A stretch of DNA of 64,000 nt from Cyanobium sp. CACIAM 14. GTDB taxonomy: Bacteria; Cyanobacteriota; Cyanobacteriia; PCC-6307; Cyanobiaceae. The notes under the pieces were generated by a model. It saw nothing but the letters and a program-made list of their open reading frames with translations, ran no database searches and was not told the origin of the DNA. Each line of letters begins with the position of its first letter. Within the stretch, counting starts at the first letter, position 1. Below are positions 1-9,246 of this stretch, piece by piece. The DNA lies in assembly GCA_000708525.1 (NCBI GenBank), contig JMRP01000004.1, positions 105,714 to 169,713 of the forward strand, read 5' to 3'. The translations under genes were made by a program, and so were the position numbers.

Positions 1-524
1 TCGACGAGCGGCGCCCTGAGGGCTGGTGCAGCGAGCTCCATCCGGGACTCGGACCCTGGCTTGCGGCCTGCTCCGGGGCGTTGGCCGAGGGATTTCTGCT
101 GGTGATCGATTACGCCCATGAGGCGCGCCGCTATTACGCGCCCCAGCGTGCCCGCGGCACCCTGATGGCCTACCGCCGGCAGCAGGCCAGCGACGATCCA
201 TTGCGGGAGCCAGGCCACTGGGATCTGACCGCCCATCTCTGCCTGGAGAGCCTGGAGGCGGCGGCCCGCGTCGGAGGCTGGTGCCCTCTGGGCGGATGCC
301 GTCAGGGGGAGGCCCTGCTGGCCCTGGGCCTCGCCCAGCGACTGCATGCCCTGCAGGCTGGGGACCCCGCACGGTTGGCGGAGCTCCTGCATCGGCGGGA
401 GACCCTGCTGCGGCTGGTCGATCCGGCGGGCCTCGGGGATTTCCGCTGGATCGCCTTCTCCCGGGGCCTGAGCGCGCCGGAGACGGAAGCCGAGCCCCTG
501 TTTCTCAGCTCCCCGGAGGCTTGA
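1..524 (+). CDS. MidA-family (DUF185/NDUFAF7) SAM-dependent methyltransferase, 5' truncated by window edge
   Basis: This is the 3' part of a gene that enters from the left edge; frame 3 is open from base 3 to the TGA at 522-524. The track begins the ORF at a TTG (81), but the upstream in-frame residues are protein-like, so the true start is outside the window. The segment LLVIDYAHEARRYY and the later GTLMAYRRQQ stretch resemble the MidA/DUF185 methyltransferase fold, whose mitochondrial relative modifies a respiratory complex I subunit. The substrate in cyanobacteria is unknown to me. About 173 residues are visible, so the N-terminal SAM-binding motifs cannot be checked. The family call is from recall. 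Confidence 0.7.
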   Translation, partial: DERRPEGWCSELHPGLGPWLAACSGALAEGFLLVIDYAHEARRYYAPQRARGTLMAYRRQQASDDPLREPGHWDLTAHLCLESLEAAARVGGWCPLGGCRQGEALLALGLAQRLHALQAGDPARLAELLHRRETLLRLVDPAGLGDFRWIAFSRGLSAPETEAEPLFLSSPEA

Positions 525-630
525 TCCGTCAGGGAGCATGCCCGCATCGACTGGATTGCTACTGAGCCCCTGGCGCCTCTCCGAAGCCCTCGACAGGGTG
601 GGGGCGCGAGGTGTCAGGCGAGGCGCCGGA

Positions 631-1770
631 TCAGAACCACTCGGGAACGGCCTCGTCGCTGGTGTTCACGTCGGCTTGCGGGGTGGAGCGCTGGAACTCC
701 ATGGTGATGCTGCGCTTCTGCTCCCCGTCGGCGGCGACCGCCTCGATCGGATAGAGCTGCTGGCCGTCGCGGAAGGGCACCTGCACCCGGAAGGTGCCGT
801 CGGCCGAGAGGGGCACCTCCTCGCCGCCGATGCTGAGGCGGGCGGCCGGATCGGTGGCTCCGTAGACGATCAGCTCGGCATCGGCCACCAGCCAGAAGGA
901 CCGCTGACGGGGGGCCACCCCACCGATGCCGGAAGCGCTGCGGCCGGAAGCCCAGGGGCCGGCGCCTGACTCCCAGGCGGCGGCACCGCCGTGGAGACCG
1001 GCGGCGGAGTCGATCTCATGGAAGGCCTCGGAGCCGCGGCCCAGCCGGCGCCACTGGCTGGTGGCCCTCTGGTAGAGCCGCTCGTGCAGATCGGTGCGGA
1101 GGCCCAGGTCGGTGGGAGGCGCAGGCATCCCTGCGGTCTCCTCCGGCAGGGAGAAGGCGGCGAAGGGGTCGGGCGGGATGACGCTCAGGCTGTCCACCGC
1201 GGGGACGTGAGCGGTGGCGGAGAACCCCAGGGAAATCCAGCCGCCGCTGCCGCTCTTGCGGAAGCCGAGCTCGACGCGGTAGTCGCGGCCCGAGAGAGGC
1301 ACCGGCAGGAACCACTCGCTGGCGTGGCTGTCCACCACCACCTCCTGCAGGGTGTGGGGATGGGTGGAGCCGCCATCGAGACCGGTCACGTCGGCTAGGC
1401 GGACGCACAGCTGGGTGGCTCCTTCGGCCAGGGCCCGGCTCCGCTCCTCAGGCGCGATGGACCAGCGCACCTGCGCCCACTGGGGATCCCGAGGCAGGAA
1501 GGCCACCCAGGTGCGCTCCTGGCCACCCGGTGCGCTGCCCGTGGCTGCGTCGGGAGCGCTGGCCTCGACGGCAGCCGGAGCCGATGCTCCGGCAGTGGTG
1601 CCTCCAGCCTCCGCGGGGACCGCTGCTGCGCGGTTCGCCTGCGGTTGGTCCTGCGTCGCGCCGGCACCCTCGGGCTGGCCGCTGCCGCCGCCCACGAGGG
1701 CTCTGGCCAGGGATCCGAGTCCTCGCAAGGGCTGGCTCAGGAAACTGGAGAACCGGCGAGGACGCGTCAT
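631..1770 (-). CDS. DUF4912 domain-containing protein
   Basis: A 379-aa protein if it starts at the ATG giving MTRPRRFSSF; the track's 416-aa version adds a low-complexity, non-conserved-looking leader. After an Ala/Gly/Pro-rich linker (about residues 25-90) comes FLPRDPQWAQVRWSI, the hallmark opening of DUF4912. That domain in other bacteria appears in cytoplasmic proteins of unknown role. The rest contains RDYRVELGF and a C-terminal beta-rich part with LSADGTFRVQVPF. No signal peptide or membrane segment is evident. It lies convergent to the MidA-like gene with about 106 bp between them. That gap holds an inverted repeat (GGCGCCTC/GAGGCGCC, 572-579 and 620-627) with a long loop. Function is unknown. 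Confidence 0.72.
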   Translation of the reverse strand: MTRPRRFSSFLSQPLRGLGSLARALVGGGSGQPEGAGATQDQPQANRAAAVPAEAGGTTAGASAPAAVEASAPDAATGSAPGGQERTWVAFLPRDPQWAQVRWSIAPEERSRALAEGATQLCVRLADVTGLDGGSTHPHTLQEVVVDSHASEWFLPVPLSGRDYRVELGFRKSGSGGWISLGFSATAHVPAVDSLSVIPPDPFAAFSLPEETAGMPAPPTDLGLRTDLHERLYQRATSQWRRLGRGSEAFHEIDSAAGLHGGAAAWESGAGPWASGRSASGIGGVAPRQRSFWLVADAELIVYGATDPAARLSIGGEEVPLSADGTFRVQVPFRDGQQLYPIEAVAADGEQKRSITMEFQRSTPQADVNTSDEAVPEWF

Positions 1771-1904
1771 GGGCCGAGTGGGCGAGGCTTCCGGTGATGC
1801 TCCCCGATAGGGAGGGCTGGCGCTCCTCCTGTCAGCGAAAGGGCATTTCCCGACCCTACCGGCAGAGCCCAGCACGGGCAACAGGGGCGCGCCGTTGGAT
1901 CCCG

Positions 1905-3044
1905 TCAGGGGGAGCAGTCCGGCGTGCCGTTGGCGATGGCCGCGCGGACCGCGGCAGATTCGACGTCGTCCCGGATCGTCACCGATCCGATGCCGGTGGG
2001 CAGCACGAAGCGGACCCGACCGTCACGCACCTTCTTGTCCGACTGCAGGCAGGCCAGCACCGCCTCGGGATCCAGACACGGCCAGTGAAGGGGCAGCCCG
2101 GCGGCCGCCAGCAGCCGCCGCTGCCTCTCCTGATCGGCCTGGCTCCAGAGTCCCATGGCAACGGCGATGTCTCCCGCGGCCAGCATGCCCAGGGCCACCG
2201 CTTCCCCGTGCAGCCAGGTGCCGTAGCCCGAGAGGGTCTCGAGCGCATGGCCGAGGGTGTGGCCGTAGTTGAGGATCGCCCGCAGCCCCCCTTCCCGTTC
2301 GTCGGCCGCCACCACCCGGGCCTTCGCCGCGGCCGAACGCTCCAGCAGCCGCTGCAGCAGCAGCGGACCCACGGCCTGGCGGCTGGCCAGGCCGCCGGCG
2401 GGATCCCGGTTCGCGGCGGCTTCCAGATCCTGGAACAGCACCCCGTCGCCGATGACGGCGTACTTGATCACTTCCGCCATCCCGGCGCGGAACTCCCGCT
2501 CCGGCAGGGTCGCCAGCACGTGGGGATCGACCAGCACCAGCCGGGGCTGATGGAAGGCGCCGATGAGGTTCTTGCCGCCGGGATGGTTCACCCCCGTCTT
2601 GCCGCCGATGGCGGCGTCCACCATCGCCAGCAGGGTGGTGGGGACCTGGACCACCGCGATGCCCCGGAGCCAGGTGGCGGCGGCGAACCCGGCCATGTCG
2701 CCCACCACCCCGCCCCCCAGGGCAATGATCAGCGAGCCCCGCTCCAGCTGGTGCGCGAAGGCCGCGTCATGGATCTTCGCCACGGTGGCGGGGGTTTTGT
2801 GTTCCTCCCCGGCGTCCACGACAAGCGTCCGCACGTCGAAGCCGGCGGCCTCGAGGCTCGTCAGGGCCTTGTCTCCGTGATGGCCGCGCACGTCCGGGTT
2901 GGTGACCGCCAGCACCCGGGTGCCGGCCCGGAACCCCTGCTCCAGCAGCAGGGAGCCGAGGGAAGCCAGAAGCCCCTCGCCGATCAGGATCGGATAGGGA
3001 TCGGCGGCCAGGGAAACCGTGATGGTGCGGTGGTCCTGTGGCAC
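1905..3044 (-). CDS. aroB: 3-dehydroquinate synthase
   Basis: Second step of the shikimate pathway: conversion of DAHP to 3-dehydroquinate, NAD- and metal-dependent, cytoplasmic. The nucleotide-binding glycine motif [21 protein letters not shown] is present, followed by [20 protein letters not shown] and the metal-ligand histidine region [11 protein letters not shown] and [10 protein letters not shown]. The 540-aa ORF in the track runs far upstream through recQ. The GTG at 3044 ([12 protein letters not shown]) gives 379 aa, close to the family norm, and lies just after the recQ stop. recQ is upstream on the same strand with 26 bp between, so co-transcription is likely. Confidence 0.93.
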   Translation of the reverse strand: MPQDHRTITVSLAADPYPILIGEGLLASLGSLLLEQGFRAGTRVLAVTNPDVRGHHGDKALTSLEAAGFDVRTLVVDAGEEHKTPATVAKIHDAAFAHQLERGSLIIALGGGVVGDMAGFAAATWLRGIAVVQVPTTLLAMVDAAIGGKTGVNHPGGKNLIGAFHQPRLVLVDPHVLATLPEREFRAGMAEVIKYAVIGDGVLFQDLEAAANRDPAGGLASRQAVGPLLLQRLLERSAAAKARVVAADEREGGLRAILNYGHTLGHALETLSGYGTWLHGEAVALGMLAAGDIAVAMGLWSQADQERQRRLLAAAGLPLHWPCLDPEAVLACLQSDKKVRDGRVRFVLPTGIGSVTIRDDVESAAVRAAIANGTPDCSP

Positions 3045-3070
3045 GGACGAGGCGGCGACGGGTGGCGAGG

Positions 3071-4909
3071 CTAGGTCGCGGCGCCATGGCGCTGGACCAG
3101 ATCCAGCACCGCGCCGCCATAGCGGCTCAGCTTGGCCTGTCCGATGCCGGGGACTTCCGAGAGCTCCTCCAGGCTGGTCGGGCGCCGTTCGGCGATGGCG
3201 ATCAGGCTGCGGTCGTGAAAGACCAGGTAGGGCGGCAACCGCTGCTGCCGCGCCTGTTCCAGCCTCCAGAGCTTGAGGGTCGCCAGCAGTTCCGGGTCGG
3301 CGCCGCCCGTGGCCGTGGTCCCCGGGGTCGCACCCGGCACGGCGACTCCATCCCCCCCACCACGGCGGCGCTCCCGGGCCGCCGGCGGCAGGCGCACCTC
3401 CAGACGGGCCTGCCCCCGCAGGAGGGGCCGCACCCGCTCCTCGGGGCCGAAGCAGAGCCCCCCATGGCCGTCCGGGGCGGCAAGGAGATACCCCCGCGCG
3501 ATCAGCTGGCGGAACAGAGCGCGCCACTGGCCGCGGTCCAGTTCCCGGCCGATGCCATGCACCCCCAGCCGGTCGTGTCCCAGGCTGCGGATCCGCTCGG
3601 AGCCGCTGCCCAGCAGCACGTCCACCAGGTGGGCCGCACCGAAGCGGGCCCCTGTGCGGTAGACGGCCGAGAGGGCCTTGCGTGCTGCTTCGGTGACGTC
3701 CATGCCGGGGTTCGGCTCCAGGCAGATGTCGCAGTTGCCGCAGTCGGCAGCCATCGGATCGCCCAGGTAGTGCAGCAGGATCCGCCGGCGGCAGCTGGAG
3801 GCCTCGGCGTAGCCGATCAGGGCATCGAGCCGGCCATGTTCGATGCGTTTCTGGAGGGAATCGGCGCCGGAGTCGTCGATGAAGCGCCGCAGCTTGGGCA
3901 CATCGCCGCCGCCGTGCACCATCCAGGCCACGGCGGGGAGGCCGTCACGGCCGGCGCGCCCGGTCTCCTGGTAGTAGGCCTCCAGGCTCCTCGGCAGATC
4001 CACGTGGGCCACGAAGCGCACGTCCGGCTTGTCGATCCCCATGCCGAAGGCGATCGTGGCCACCACGATCACGCCGCTGTCGTGGCGGAAGCGCTCCAGA
4101 GCGGCGGCGCGCTCACCCGGGCTGAGCCCCGCGTGATAGGGGATTGCATCGTGCCCTTCGGCGGCGAGGACCGCCGCGAACTGCTCCACCCTGCGGCGGG
4201 AGCGGGCGTAGACGATGCCGGCGTGACCGCGCTGTCTGGCGAGAAAGGCCAGCAGCTGGCGCCGCGCATCCTGCTTGTCCTGCACCAGGTAGCGGATGTT
4301 GGGCCGATCGAAGCTGGCGAGGAATACCCCCGCCTGCTCCAGCTTCAGGCGGCTGACGATCTCGGAGCGGGTGCGGGGATCGGCCGTGGCGGTGAGGGCG
4401 ATCCGCGGCACCGCGGGGAAGCGCTCCGCCAGGAGCGCCAGGTGCAGGTACTCCGGCCGGAAATCATGCCCCCACTGGGAAACGCAATGGGCCTCGTCGA
4501 TGGCGAACAGGGCCAGGGGCAGCCCGGCGAGTCTCTCGATCAGATCGCCCCCCAGCAGCCGCTCCGGCGACACGTAGAGCAGATCCAGCCGGCCCTCCCG
4601 CAGTTCCCGCCAGGTGCTGGCCAGGGCTTCGCGATCTTCGCCGGAATGCAGGGCGGCGGCGCGCACCCCCGCCTGGCGCAGGGCGGCCACCTGGTCCTGC
4701 ATCAGGGCGATCAGGGGCGATACCACCACCGCCGTTCCCTGCCGGCAGAGGGCGGGGATCTGATAGCAGAGGGATTTGCCGCCGCCGGTGGGCATCAGCA
4801 CCAGGGCCGATCCGCCGCCCACCACGTGCGCGACGATCGCGGCCTGGGGACCGCGGAAGGCGTCGTAACCGAAGACCTGGCGAAGAACCTCCGTGGGATC
4901 GGGCGTCAT
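3071..4909 (-). CDS. recQ: ATP-dependent DNA helicase RecQ
   Basis: A 3'-5' superfamily-2 helicase used in recombination and fork repair. Visible in order: Walker [16 protein letters not shown] (about residue 40), the DEAH box with the RecQ aromatic loop [18 protein letters not shown], motif IV-VI including [19 protein letters not shown] and [10 protein letters not shown], the zinc-binding cysteines (SSCRRR ... DCGNCDIC), an RQC winged helix, and a C-terminal HRDC domain ending around [18 protein letters not shown]. At 612 aa it is full length. The segment between RQC and HRDC is low complexity ([17 protein letters not shown]). It starts at an ATG, divergent from the ABC permease gene 95 bp away. 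Confidence 0.95.
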   Translation of the reverse strand: MTPDPTEVLRQVFGYDAFRGPQAAIVAHVVGGGSALVLMPTGGGKSLCYQIPALCRQGTAVVVSPLIALMQDQVAALRQAGVRAAALHSGEDREALASTWRELREGRLDLLYVSPERLLGGDLIERLAGLPLALFAIDEAHCVSQWGHDFRPEYLHLALLAERFPAVPRIALTATADPRTRSEIVSRLKLEQAGVFLASFDRPNIRYLVQDKQDARRQLLAFLARQRGHAGIVYARSRRRVEQFAAVLAAEGHDAIPYHAGLSPGERAAALERFRHDSGVIVVATIAFGMGIDKPDVRFVAHVDLPRSLEAYYQETGRAGRDGLPAVAWMVHGGGDVPKLRRFIDDSGADSLQKRIEHGRLDALIGYAEASSCRRRILLHYLGDPMAADCGNCDICLEPNPGMDVTEAARKALSAVYRTGARFGAAHLVDVLLGSGSERIRSLGHDRLGVHGIGRELDRGQWRALFRQLIARGYLLAAPDGHGGLCFGPEERVRPLLRGQARLEVRLPPAARERRRGGGDGVAVPGATPGTTATGGADPELLATLKLWRLEQARQQRLPPYLVFHDRSLIAIAERRPTSLEELSEVPGIGQAKLSRYGGAVLDLVQRHGAAT

Positions 4910-5003
4910 GGCGCAGCTGGTGCGGGCGGCATCGGCGGGGGCCGGCGATCAGGACGATTGTCGATCGTGTGCCCCTCCGCAGCCGTTCCGGCAGGATGCA
5001 CCC

Positions 5004-5900
5004 ATGCCCCAACCCCCCGCACCGGCACCGCCTGCCAGCCGCTCTCCCTGGGCGTTCCTGGCGCCGGCGCTGCTGCTGCTGGCGGTCTCGGTGCTGATCC
5101 CGGCCGCCATGGCCCTGGTGATCAGCTTCTCCCGCACCGGACTGGATGTGAGCGAGCCCCTCACCTTCGTGGGCCTGGCCAACTTCCGTCGTCTCCTGGC
5201 GGATCCGATGCTGCTCAAGGTCACCGGCACCACGTTCCTCTACCTGGTGGGGGTGGTGCCGCCGATCGTTCTCGGGGCCCTGACCCTGGCGGTGCTGGTG
5301 AACCGCCGTCTGCCCGGGATCCACTGGTTCCGCGGCGCGTTCTACACGCCGGTGCTGGTGTCGCTGGTGGTGGCGGCGATCGCCTTCCGCTGGCTCTACG
5401 CCGAGAACGGCCTGATCAACGGCTGGCTGTCGGCGCTGCTCGGGGATCGCTTCACCCCGATCGGCTTCCTCACCTCCGCCGCCCTGGCCCTGCCCTCGGT
5501 GATGCTGGTGACCCTATGGAAGGGTCTGGGTTATTACATGATCATCTTCCTGGCCGGACTGCAGGGGATCTCCGCCGATCTCTACGAGGCGGCGGCCCTC
5601 GATGGCAGCGAGGGATGGCGCCGCCACCTCGACATCACCCTGCCCCTGCTGCGTCCGTACATCACCCTGGTGGCGGTGATCTCGGCCATCGGGGCCACCA
5701 AGGTGTTCGAGGAGGTCTACCTCATGACCCAGGGCGGCCCGGCCGACAGCACCCGCACGATCGTCTACTACGTCTATGACCAGGCCTTCTCCGAACTGGA
5801 GATCAGCTACGCCTGCACGGTGGGGCTGGCCCTGTTCCTGATCGTCCTGCTGCTCAGCCTGATCCGCTACGCCTTCGCCGCCGACAACCCCCTCCAGTGA
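5004..5900 (+). CDS. Sugar-type ABC transporter permease (MalF/LacF class)
   Basis: Inner-membrane permease of about 298 aa from the ATG giving MPQPPAPAP; the 335-aa track version starts inside recQ. Six hydrophobic segments are visible. The binding-protein-dependent transport signature that contacts the ATPase is present as DLYEAAALDGSEGWRRHLDITLP (EAA loop). The carbohydrate-uptake class is supported by the N-terminal SFSRTGLDVSEPLTFVGLANF and the end segment EEVYLMTQGGPADSTRTIVYYVY. No partner ATPase, second permease or binding protein is adjacent, so its partners must be encoded elsewhere. Cyanobacterial relatives include permeases of the glucosylglycerol/trehalose/sucrose system, but the substrate cannot be read from this sequence. 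Confidence 0.85.
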   Translation: MPQPPAPAPPASRSPWAFLAPALLLLAVSVLIPAAMALVISFSRTGLDVSEPLTFVGLANFRRLLADPMLLKVTGTTFLYLVGVVPPIVLGALTLAVLVNRRLPGIHWFRGAFYTPVLVSLVVAAIAFRWLYAENGLINGWLSALLGDRFTPIGFLTSAALALPSVMLVTLWKGLGYYMIIFLAGLQGISADLYEAAALDGSEGWRRHLDITLPLLRPYITLVAVISAIGATKVFEEVYLMTQGGPADSTRTIVYYVYDQAFSELEISYACTVGLALFLIVLLLSLIRYAFAADNPLQ

Positions 5901-5973
5901 GGCTTGACCCCCCGGTGGCAGGCTGGTGCGCTGAGGTGAACGATCCTCCAGGGTGCAGACCGGCGCGGACCCC

Positions 5974-7247
5974 ATGAGCCAGGCCTCCCACGCTCCCCCA
6001 GGAGCCATCGGCATCGTGGGGGGTGGCCAGCTGGCCTGGATGCTGGCCGAGGCGGCCGAAGACCTTGGCGTGCCCCTGCACGTGCAGACCCCCGGCGCCG
6101 ATGATCCGGCCACCCGCGGTGCCGCCAGTGTCGTGCTGGCGCCGGTCGACGATGTGGTCGCCACGCGGGAGCTGGCCAACCGCTGCAGCGCGATCAGCTT
6201 CGAGAACGAGTGGATTCCCGTCGATGCCCTCCGGGCGCTGGACGGCCCGTGGATCGATTTCCGCCCCAGTCTCGATGCCTTGCAGCCCCTGCTCAGCAAG
6301 GCCTCCCAGCGCCGGCTGCTCAATGATCTGCATCTGCCCGCCCCGCACTGGTGTGCGCTGGCCGAGGTGCTCCGGCCCAGCGCACCTGCCCGTCCGGAGG
6401 GAGCGCAGGCCGCGGTGGCCGCCGGATCGCCTGTGCCATTGCCCCTGCCGGAAGCCCCGCCATCCCCTCCACGGCTCCCGGACGGTTTCACCTTCCCCCT
6501 GATGGCCAAGGCCAGCCGGGGCGGCTACGACGGCCGGGGCACGATCCCCCTGGCCGACCAGGCTGCCCTCGAGGAGCTGCTGGGCAGGGTCGATCCCGGC
6601 GACTGGATCCTCGAGGAGTTGGTGAGCTTCGAGCTGGAGCTCGCCCTGGTGGCCTGCCGGAACAAGCTCGGGCAGGTGGACTGCTTCCCCCTGGTGCAGA
6701 CCCATCAGCACCGCCGCGTCTGTGACTGGGTGCTGTTCCCTGCTCCGGTGGATCACCGGGTCGAGGTGTTCGCCCGCAACGTGGCCGCGTCCCTGCTCAC
6801 CGCCCTGGACTACGTGGGGGTGCTGTCGATCGAATTCTTCTACGGTCCCGGCGGACTGCAGGTCAACGAACTGGCGCCCCGCACCCACAACTCCGGCCAC
6901 TTCAGCATCGAGGCCTGCCGCACCAGCCAGTTCGCCCAGCAGGTGCGCATCGTTGCCGGCCTGCCCATGGGGCCCACCGATCCGGTGGTCCCCGGGGCCC
7001 TGATGGTGAATCTGCTCGGTCCCGACGACGGCGACCCCGAGCAGCTGGAACGTCGGCGCGCCCTGGCAGCCCTCGAGGGGGCCCACCTGCACTGGTATGG
7101 CAAGAAGGGGGGCGGGCGGGCCGCAAGCTGGGCCATCTCACCATGCTGCTGGAGGGCGGCACGGCGGCCGAGCGGGAGCGGGAGAGGCGCCGCAGGCTGG
7201 CCGAGGTGCGGGCCATCTGGCCGCTTCCCAGCGGAAACACCCCTTAG
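5974..7247 (+). CDS. purK: N5-carboxyaminoimidazole ribonucleotide synthase, frameshifted near the 3' end
   Basis: ATP-grasp enzyme of purine synthesis that carboxylates AIR with bicarbonate. The N-terminus IGIVGGGQLAWMLAEAA, the ATP-grasp segment MAKASRGGYDGRGT, and NELAPRTHNSGHFSIEAC are diagnostic. At HWYGKK the reading frame meets a six-G run (7107-7112). The annotated frame then turns into junk, whereas the frame one base off continues with GRKLGHLTMLLEGG and ends at TAG 7245-7247. That is exactly the expected PurK C-terminus. One inserted G restores a 424-aa protein. A Pro/Ala-rich insertion follows the central domain (about residues 130-170). A GTG at 5953 is an alternative start. 6S RNA follows directly. 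Confidence 0.9.
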
Positions 7248-7256
7248 GATGAACTC

Positions 7257-7433
7257 GGACTGCTGTGTTGGTGACTGCCTTTCACAGTTTTCTGATCTGA
7301 CTTCCTTTCGACGCGGGGAGTCTTCAGCGACGGCAACGTATACCGGCTTCCCTGCCGGAAACGAAGCCCCGCCCCTGACACCCCATCTGGTTCTTCCAGG
7401 TCGAACACTGGGGCAAGACGGCATGGTGGTCCA
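7257..7433 (+). ncRNA. ssrS: 6S RNA (ssrS/ssaA), boundaries approximate
   Basis: There is no credible ORF between purK and the convergent nitroreductase, and cyanobacterial 6S RNA is known to be encoded just downstream of purK. The ends can form a closing stem: TGCTGT (7261-7266) with ACGGCA (7418-7423), a G-G mismatch, then TTG (7268-7270) with CAA (7414-7416). The outermost GGAC/GTCC can also pair. Internal hairpins are CCGGC-TTCCCT-GCCGG and CTGG-TTCTT-CCAG. A -10-like TAGGAT (7245-7250) overlaps the purK stop. 6S RNA sequesters housekeeping RNA polymerase. The exact 5' and 3' ends are inference. Confidence 0.65.
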
Positions 7434-7444
7434 CCCTCTTTCCC

Positions 7445-7483
7445 TGGCGTCCCCGATGGCCGTCGGTCGGCCGATGGACGCCA
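7445..7483. terminator. Inverted repeat at the 3' end of the nitroreductase gene / after 6S RNA
   Basis: TGGCGTCC (7445-7452) is perfectly complementary to GGACGCCA (7476-7483), with a further GGCC/GGCC pairing inside. It sits between the predicted 6S RNA 3' end and the stop of the convergent nitroreductase gene. It has no U-tract on either strand, so a classical intrinsic terminator is not shown. It could separate convergent transcripts. Confidence 0.35.
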
Positions 7484-7487
7484 CTCC

Positions 7488-8162
7488 TCAACGGATCTCG
7501 ATCAGGCTCTCCGGCGCATAGCGGACCTTGGCCAGGGAGGCGTAGCGATCCTCGTGGTGGCGGTAGCCGGCCGCGCACACCACGCAGCTCCGGTAGGGAC
7601 CGCCTTCCAGGTGCAGGATCCGGTCGTAGTCGGCGGGGGAGAATCCCTCGATCGGGCAGGCATCCACCGCCATCAGAGCCGCCGCGGTGAGAAAGGTTCC
7701 CAGGGCGATGTACACCTGGTTGCTGGCCCAGCGATCGATCGCTCCGCTGCGGGGTCCGTCGATCAGGTCCTTCTGCATCAGCGAGCGGTACGGTTCGAGC
7801 TGCTCCGCCGTCAGTCCTCTGGCCTCGGCGGTGGCCTGGATCAGGCGGTCCAGATCCTCCGGGCCGATGGCGGTGCGGGCCAGGAACACCACCAGGTGCG
7901 AGCAGTCGGTGATCTGGGGCTGATCCCAGGAATGGGGCCGCAGCGCCGCGCGCAGCTTGGGATCCTCGATCAGCAGGAACTTCCAGGGCTGCAGTCCGTA
8001 GCTGGATGGGCTCTGCACCAGGGCGTCCTCCAGGGCCGCCCAGATCGGCGCCGGGATGCGGCGGCCGGCATCGAAGCGCTTGGTGGCATAGCGCCAGCGC
8101 AGGGCACCGGCCAGATCGGCGGGCGTACAGGCCATGCTGTCGGGGAGAGGGATCCGCATCAT
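7488..8162 (-). CDS. Nitroreductase-family (NfsB-like) FMN oxidoreductase
   Basis: A 224-aa protein from the ATG giving MMRIPLPDS; the track's 276-aa form has an Arg/Gly-rich leader that looks non-coding. Family features are WRYATKRFDAGRRIP at the N-terminus (FMN phosphate contact), SPSSYGLQPWKFLLIED, and the later GTFLTAAALMAVDACPIEGF segment. Such flavoenzymes reduce nitroaromatics, quinones or flavins with NAD(P)H in the cytoplasm. The physiological substrate is not apparent. The C-terminus has two cysteines close together (SCVVCAAGYR). It is divergent from the next gene, with starts less than 60 bp apart. Confidence 0.85.
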   Translation of the reverse strand: MMRIPLPDSMACTPADLAGALRWRYATKRFDAGRRIPAPIWAALEDALVQSPSSYGLQPWKFLLIEDPKLRAALRPHSWDQPQITDCSHLVVFLARTAIGPEDLDRLIQATAEARGLTAEQLEPYRSLMQKDLIDGPRSGAIDRWASNQVYIALGTFLTAAALMAVDACPIEGFSPADYDRILHLEGGPYRSCVVCAAGYRHHEDRYASLAKVRYAPESLIEIR

Positions 8163-8209
8163 GGCGGCCGCTGGTGGCAGGCAAGCTGGAAGCAAGTCCG
8201 TTCGTCGCC

Positions 8210-8659
8210 GTGGCCAGCGATTCACCCAGCTTCCAGCACGCCTTCGAGCGGCTGCTCGCCCGCGCCCCGGGCCCCGTCTTCCCCCGCGCCCGGGCCCTCT
8301 ACCTGCAGAAATATTCACTGGAGGCGGAGCGGGACAGCGAATTCCGCACCTTCCTGCTCGAGGAGGAGATTCAGGAGAGTCCGGCCGGCGCCCTGAGGAT
8401 CAGGGCTCTGGCCCTGGCCATCGTGGCCTGGGGGCAATCCCGCATCGATGACGCCGCCGCGGCCGCCTACCTGACCCGCCGCTGGGGGCTGAACGCTCTC
8501 GAACTGCAGGTGGTGGAGGGCAGGGGATGGTTCCGCGATGGCGGGGCCTATGCCCGCTTCCGCGCGCCGGCGGTCTACGAACGCGCCGCCCCCACCACCC
8601 TGGTCAGCTCGCCAGCCGATCCAGCTGCTCCTGCAGTTGATCCCGACTCAGACGGGTGA
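8210..8659 (+). CDS. Conserved hypothetical protein (unknown function)
   Basis: About 149 aa from the GTG at 8210 (ASDSPSFQHAFERLL); a GTG at 8174 is also possible, while the track start at 8006 lies inside the nitroreductase gene. The protein is soluble-looking and helix-rich, with EFRTFLLEEEIQESPAGALRIRALALAIVAWGQ and YLTRRWGLNALELQVVEGRGWF. I do not recognise a domain. Its 3' end overlaps the DUF2103 gene on the other strand by 56 bp. The coding call rests on length, composition and the tight divergent and convergent neighbours. Confidence 0.65.
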   Translation: MASDSPSFQHAFERLLARAPGPVFPRARALYLQKYSLEAERDSEFRTFLLEEEIQESPAGALRIRALALAIVAWGQSRIDDAAAAAYLTRRWGLNALELQVVEGRGWFRDGGAYARFRAPAVYERAAPTTLVSSPADPAAPAVDPDSDG

Positions 8660-8879
8660 CCACGAAGACCTCCTGGGCCGTGGTGCCCCGGCGGGCCAGC
8701 AGCTTGTGCCCTCCGGTGATCGGGCTCGACACCCGCAGCCGCAGCCCGTTGCTGCGTCCCCGCACGCGGGTGATCACCGCGGGGGTGATCGTGTCGATGT
8801 CCGCCAGCCTCGCCAGTTTCCTCAGGAGCGGGATCAGGCCCTCCACGTAGGTGCTGTGGGTGATGACCAGCCTGCCCAT
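8604..8879 (-). CDS. DUF2103 protein (predicted metal-binding)
   Basis: A 91-aa protein starting MGRLVITHSTYVEGLIPLLRKL, which matches the start of the DUF2103 family found in cyanobacteria and archaea. Conserved-looking parts are DTITPAVITRVRGRSNG and SPITGGHKLLARRGTTAQEVFVVT. The family has been described as a predicted metal-binding protein, but no function is established to my knowledge, and only histidines rather than a clear Cys cluster are visible here. It lies 10 bp downstream of clpS on the same strand, so the two may be co-transcribed. Confidence 0.8.
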   Translation of the reverse strand: MGRLVITHSTYVEGLIPLLRKLARLADIDTITPAVITRVRGRSNGLRLRVSSPITGGHKLLARRGTTAQEVFVVTRLSRDQLQEQLDRLAS

Positions 8880-8889
8880 GGCGGCCTGC

Positions 8890-9183
8890 TCAGCCCCGGC
8901 CCAGGGGTGCCATCGTCAGTCCCTCGGCCGCCAGCAGTTGGTGATAGAGCTCCCCCTGCTCGAGGGGACCGCTCCAGACCACCGCTGATCCCTCGGCATC
9001 GATCCGATGGGCCAGCTGCCAGGCCCGATCGGGCTGCATGCCGGGCAGATGGCGCACCAGGGCGTCCACCACATGCTGGAAGGTGTTGACATCGTCGTCC
9101 AGCACGATCACGTGAACGTCGGGGTAACGCTCCTGCAGACGCTGACCCGCCTCGGCGGTGCTTCGGGTGGGAGTGACGACCAT
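8890..9183 (-). CDS. clpS: ATP-dependent Clp protease adaptor ClpS
   Basis: The adaptor delivers N-degron substrates to ClpA/ClpC-ClpP. The core VHVIVLDDDVNTFQHVVDALV matches the substrate-pocket motif (usual LLNDDYNTFEHV), followed by PLEQGELYHQLLAAEGL, which matches the conserved C-terminal helix. The 97-aa reading from the ATG at 9183 is of normal size; the 160-aa ORF runs through petN. The pocket has Val where Tyr is common (DDDVNTF), which may alter residue preference; cyanobacteria often carry two ClpS paralogues. The gene is divergent from petN. Confidence 0.9.
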   Translation of the reverse strand: MVVTPTRSTAEAGQRLQERYPDVHVIVLDDDVNTFQHVVDALVRHLPGMQPDRAWQLAHRIDAEGSAVVWSGPLEQGELYHQLLAAEGLTMAPLGRG

Positions 9184-9246
9184 GAACCTTCGGCGACTGC
9201 CGATCACCAGCGTAGGTAACATGCGCCCATCCCTGATGCGGGCTCG

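Noticed and set aside
3038-5779. 913-aa plus-strand ORF over recQ and the ABC permease
   Set aside because: It is antisense to recQ and out of frame with the permease; composition is His/Gln/Gly-rich shadow sequence typical of high-GC DNA.
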